DNA from: Bugula neritina
Lineage: Eukaryota; Bryozoa; Gymnolaemata; Cheilostomatida; Bugulidae
Direction of reading: 5' to 3'
Assembly (NCBI GenBank): GCA_964035545.1
Contig: OZ037767.1
Location: 27,697,628 to 27,761,627 of the forward strand
DNA: 64,000 bases
A program made the position numbers and the translations under genes. The notes under the pieces were generated by a model, which made no database searches, was not told where the DNA came from, and saw only the letters and a list, made by a program, of their open reading frames with translations. Of this stretch, positions 61,858 to 64,000 are shown piece by piece; the stretch's first letter is position 1, and each line of letters starts with the position of its first letter.

Positions 61858-63410
61858 TGTGTGTTTGTGTGTGTGTTTGTGTGTGTATGGGTGGCGTGTG
61901 TAAGACATTTAATTTTGTTAATTGATTTTGCAGGGGCATTGTGAACCAGATTTGTCACCAGCCAACGTAGAGACTCAACTTAGAAATAACCATGCTTTTA
62001 TCTCTCAGCCCTACTGCTTAGGGACGAGGATAGAGAGAGCCCGTAAACTCTTCATAGACTATGAGTGTGTTGGAGAGGAGACAACTACGGAAGACTTGAC
62101 TACCACCCAGTTGGATATTACCGTCATGAATGTATCCACATCTGCAGTTAATACCGTTGGTAAATAATTTTGCTGAAGGTTTTATATGATACAACGGTAT
62201 TACAATAACCTCTACGGTATAAAAAGCTATATATTGCAATGACATCTATGATGCAAGAGGCCTCGTCATAACGCAATGAGCTCTATTATAATATAGGTTT
62301 TGTTTTTACTATACAGCTGGTGGGAATAGGCAGTAGGCAGTAAGTGTTTTGTTAAATGTTTATGCTAAATTGTTTAATAGACCAATCATTTGATTTTGAA
62401 ATTTGGAAGCTGGCAATTTATCATTACTAATGACATTAAAAGATATATTGTCTGAGATGTGGTACAGGAGCCAATGTGCCAACATATTTCTGTATCTTAT
62501 AATGGGTATGAAGCATCTGTATCTGCTTTCTCCTTAAATGACAAACTAGTCATTGCTTCACTAGTTAATATTTCAGTGGAAAACATGCTGCTACAGCAAA
62601 GTTGACTGCCACAAACCAATTCAGGTGTAATAGTGAAGAAATTTAAATAGCCTAATTTCTTTAACTTTCTTGGTGAATTTTGGTTTAGACATCAAATTAA
62701 AATTATCCCAAAAAATACTCTCTTTTTCTACATTTTTAATCTAGAACACAGGCTTTTTTCAATTTCCTCATAACGTACTGCACCTACCTCCAGAAAATTG
62801 TTAGTTTTCAGTGTTATAATTTTGCAGAAGCATTGAGCTCTAATATAGCTATAACTCTAGCCAACTAATGATCTAGGTGTTGTACCACACTTCATATATT
62901 AATTTATAACAAAATTGATTTGATAGGAAATAGGTTTTACAGTACAGCGTGGTGATAGTATAGTAAATTATCATGTAAATTAGTTTCACTAGATGACTTA
63001 TTTTTGGAATGTTAGCAACCTTAGAACTTAGTTTTTGGGAAGTCCTTGAATAATAGATCAGTTAAGCTAATATTAGGAAGTTTCTAAGTTTTGTAAATTA
63101 ACTTAAATGGCGTGCTTACTGCCCCCCCCCCCTACTGGCTACAAGCTGACAACTAGGTTACTCCTCTAAGACTAGCACCAGGCTCTTATTGAGCACTTCA
63201 TGTAGATTGTAGAGCATTAATTAACATGGATTGGAACTTGTGAGAATAATCCTGTCAGCTTTTGCTTTTAGTAATTGGAAACACAGAGAAAGCTGGTGCT
63301 GAAAAAGATGGTGGAGAAAAGAAAGACCTGATTCTCATACTGGCTACAGTCATACCAATATCTGCGCTGCTCATTCTAATCCCCATAGTCCTCATTGTGC
63401 TGTACAAGAG
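58747..63410 (+). CDS. Single-pass membrane protein with two lectin-like modules and Thr-rich stalk (3' end beyond window)
   Basis: Not recognised as a named gene. Exons: 58747-58828, 58980-60002, 60509-60651, 61934-62159, 63272-63410, continuing past 64000; 537 codons so far, phases fit. A signal peptide spans residues 1-28 (VACVVIILLVCSG). Module A, about 44-137, has six Cys (57, 80, 103, 107, 120, 135) and ends TFSINYECA. A mucin-like stalk, about 140-368, consists of TTTTRAPTTTTRA and TTTTEPTTTTTGP repeats, expected to be heavily O-glycosylated. Module B, about 386-463, has four Cys (399, 419, 444, 461) and ends YCLGTRIERARKLFIDYEC. A membrane segment with LILILATVIPISALLILIPI follows, then a basic YKR start of a cytoplasmic tail. 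The I-x-x-A(D/N)...C start and C-G-T...L-x-I-x-Y-x-C end recall SUEL/rhamnose-binding lectin domains (Gal_lectin), but this is inference. Likely a cell-surface adhesion or recognition protein. Confidence 0.75.
59440..60002 (+). repeat. Thr-rich coding repeats (mucin stalk)
   Basis: Imperfect DNA repeats around ACAACTACAAGAGCTCCCAC (59450-59660) and CCCACAACTACTACTACAG (59890-60002) encode TTTTRAP and TTTTxEP units. The second block ends exactly at the exon donor. Variable length between individuals is likely. Confidence 0.9.
61655..61890. repeat. (TG)n / TTTGTGTGTGTG microsatellite
   Basis: Regular TTTGTGTGTGTG 12-base units followed by pure TG, then units again, in intron 3 of the lectin/mucin gene and 45-50 bases before exon 4 (61934). 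Long Cys/Val or His/Thr open frames across it are artefacts. Confidence 0.97.
62633..62790. mobile_element. Foldback MITE, copy 2
   Basis: Same organisation as the copy at 54785: left end AGGTGTAATAGTGAAGAAAT, interior TTTTTAATCTAGAACACAGG, and a right end whose reverse complement starts AGGTAGGTGCAGTACG. It lies in intron 4 of the lectin/mucin gene. Confidence 0.7.
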
Positions 63411-64000
63411 GTAAGCTAGGTGTTAGTAGAGGGGCACAATACTACTGTTGGGTAATTGAGGGGCATTGCCCTGCCATCCACCTGATAAACTCTTGCAATC
63501 AATAATAATTTACGTAGAATTACAGGCCATTGCGGGTATTCAAGAAATTATAGCTTTGCAAGCCTGCCTTTCACTTGTCTAATTTAGTTTTTTGAGCAGC
63601 TTTTTTCTGAAATGCACCCTAAAATTTATACTTTATTTACTGCACTATTGGAGGAAAATACTTACACGTAGAACATTTCCAGGACTACACAGCCACATCA
63701 TGTTGACCTACTTTTATATACTTTATTTACATGTAAACACTTTGTAATATATAGATGCTATGGGGAAATTGAGGCAAAAACAATGCAAACTTGTGAAAAT
63801 TTTGTGTAGTTAGAGCAAATAACTTTCACTTGAACTATGCTGCAACATATTATAAGCAAAGCAAATAAATTTTGCTTTGCTGGTAAAGAAAGCTTTAGAG
63901 CAATAGTAATAACAATAACAAAGAAAAACTGCACCCAGATACTATATAGCACAGCTGCAATTAATCGGAAAACATAGAATTACCCCTAAGTAACTTTATG
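63411..64000. other. Intron of the lectin/mucin gene at the window edge
   Basis: Begins with donor GTAAGC after the transmembrane exon, which ends in split codon phase 2. No further exon is recognisable before the window ends, so the cytoplasmic tail and stop codon lie outside. Confidence 0.6.

Noticed and set aside
61594-61958. Long Cys/Val and His/Thr open frames on both strands
   Set aside because: Product of the TG microsatellite, which keeps several frames open; no gene signals.

Overview
This is a window of animal nuclear DNA. It is AT-rich, all genes are split by GT-AG introns (one is GC-AG), and the gene set is metazoan: a four-and-a-half LIM protein, SCAF4/8, WDR31, MTHFR, Cu/Zn-SOD and MANEA. 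Gene density of about one gene per 9 kb, small to mid-sized introns, and a Thr-rich receptor with lectin-like modules fit an early-branching or marine invertebrate (a sponge is plausible). The species cannot be named from the sequence.

Layout. 1.3-5.1 kb (-): MANEA, a Golgi endo-alpha-1,2-mannosidase. 5.1-7.9 kb: divergent intergenic space full of AGTAAT/ACTAAT-type low-complexity sequence. 7.9-24.7 kb (+): a 19-exon SCAF4/SCAF8-type CTD-binding SR factor. One of its introns carries a 3.6-kb transposon with about 150-bp inverted repeats, and others carry tandem arrays. 25.95-27.97 kb (-): cytosolic SOD1, tail-to-tail with SCAF, with a tRNA-derived repeat pair in intron 1. 28.8-33.0 kb (+): WDR31-like beta-propeller, divergent from SOD1. 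34.1-46.2 kb (+): complete 13-coding-exon MTHFR, with a 778-bp non-autonomous DNA transposon in intron 2. 47.0-52.4 kb (-): complete FHL-type LIM protein, tail-to-tail with MTHFR. 52.4-58.7 kb: gene-poor, with low-complexity tracts, a MITE and a SINE-like repeat. 58.7-64 kb (+): unnamed single-pass membrane protein with two cysteine-rich lectin-like modules and a mucin-like Thr stalk, running off the window.

Most of the genes are unrelated housekeeping functions (glycan trimming, RNA 3'-end control, superoxide removal, ciliary scaffold, folate cycle, LIM scaffold) and no operon logic is seen. The main points of interest are: (i) the SCAF/SOD1 convergent pair, which matches the SOD1-SCAF4 arrangement on human chromosome 21; (ii) the AGTAAT/AGTATC low-complexity tracts, which occur beside five of the six mapped or inferred gene 5' ends on the left and centre of the window and at none of the 3' ends; (iii) several previously unlabelled transposable elements; (iv) the novel lectin-like/mucin receptor.
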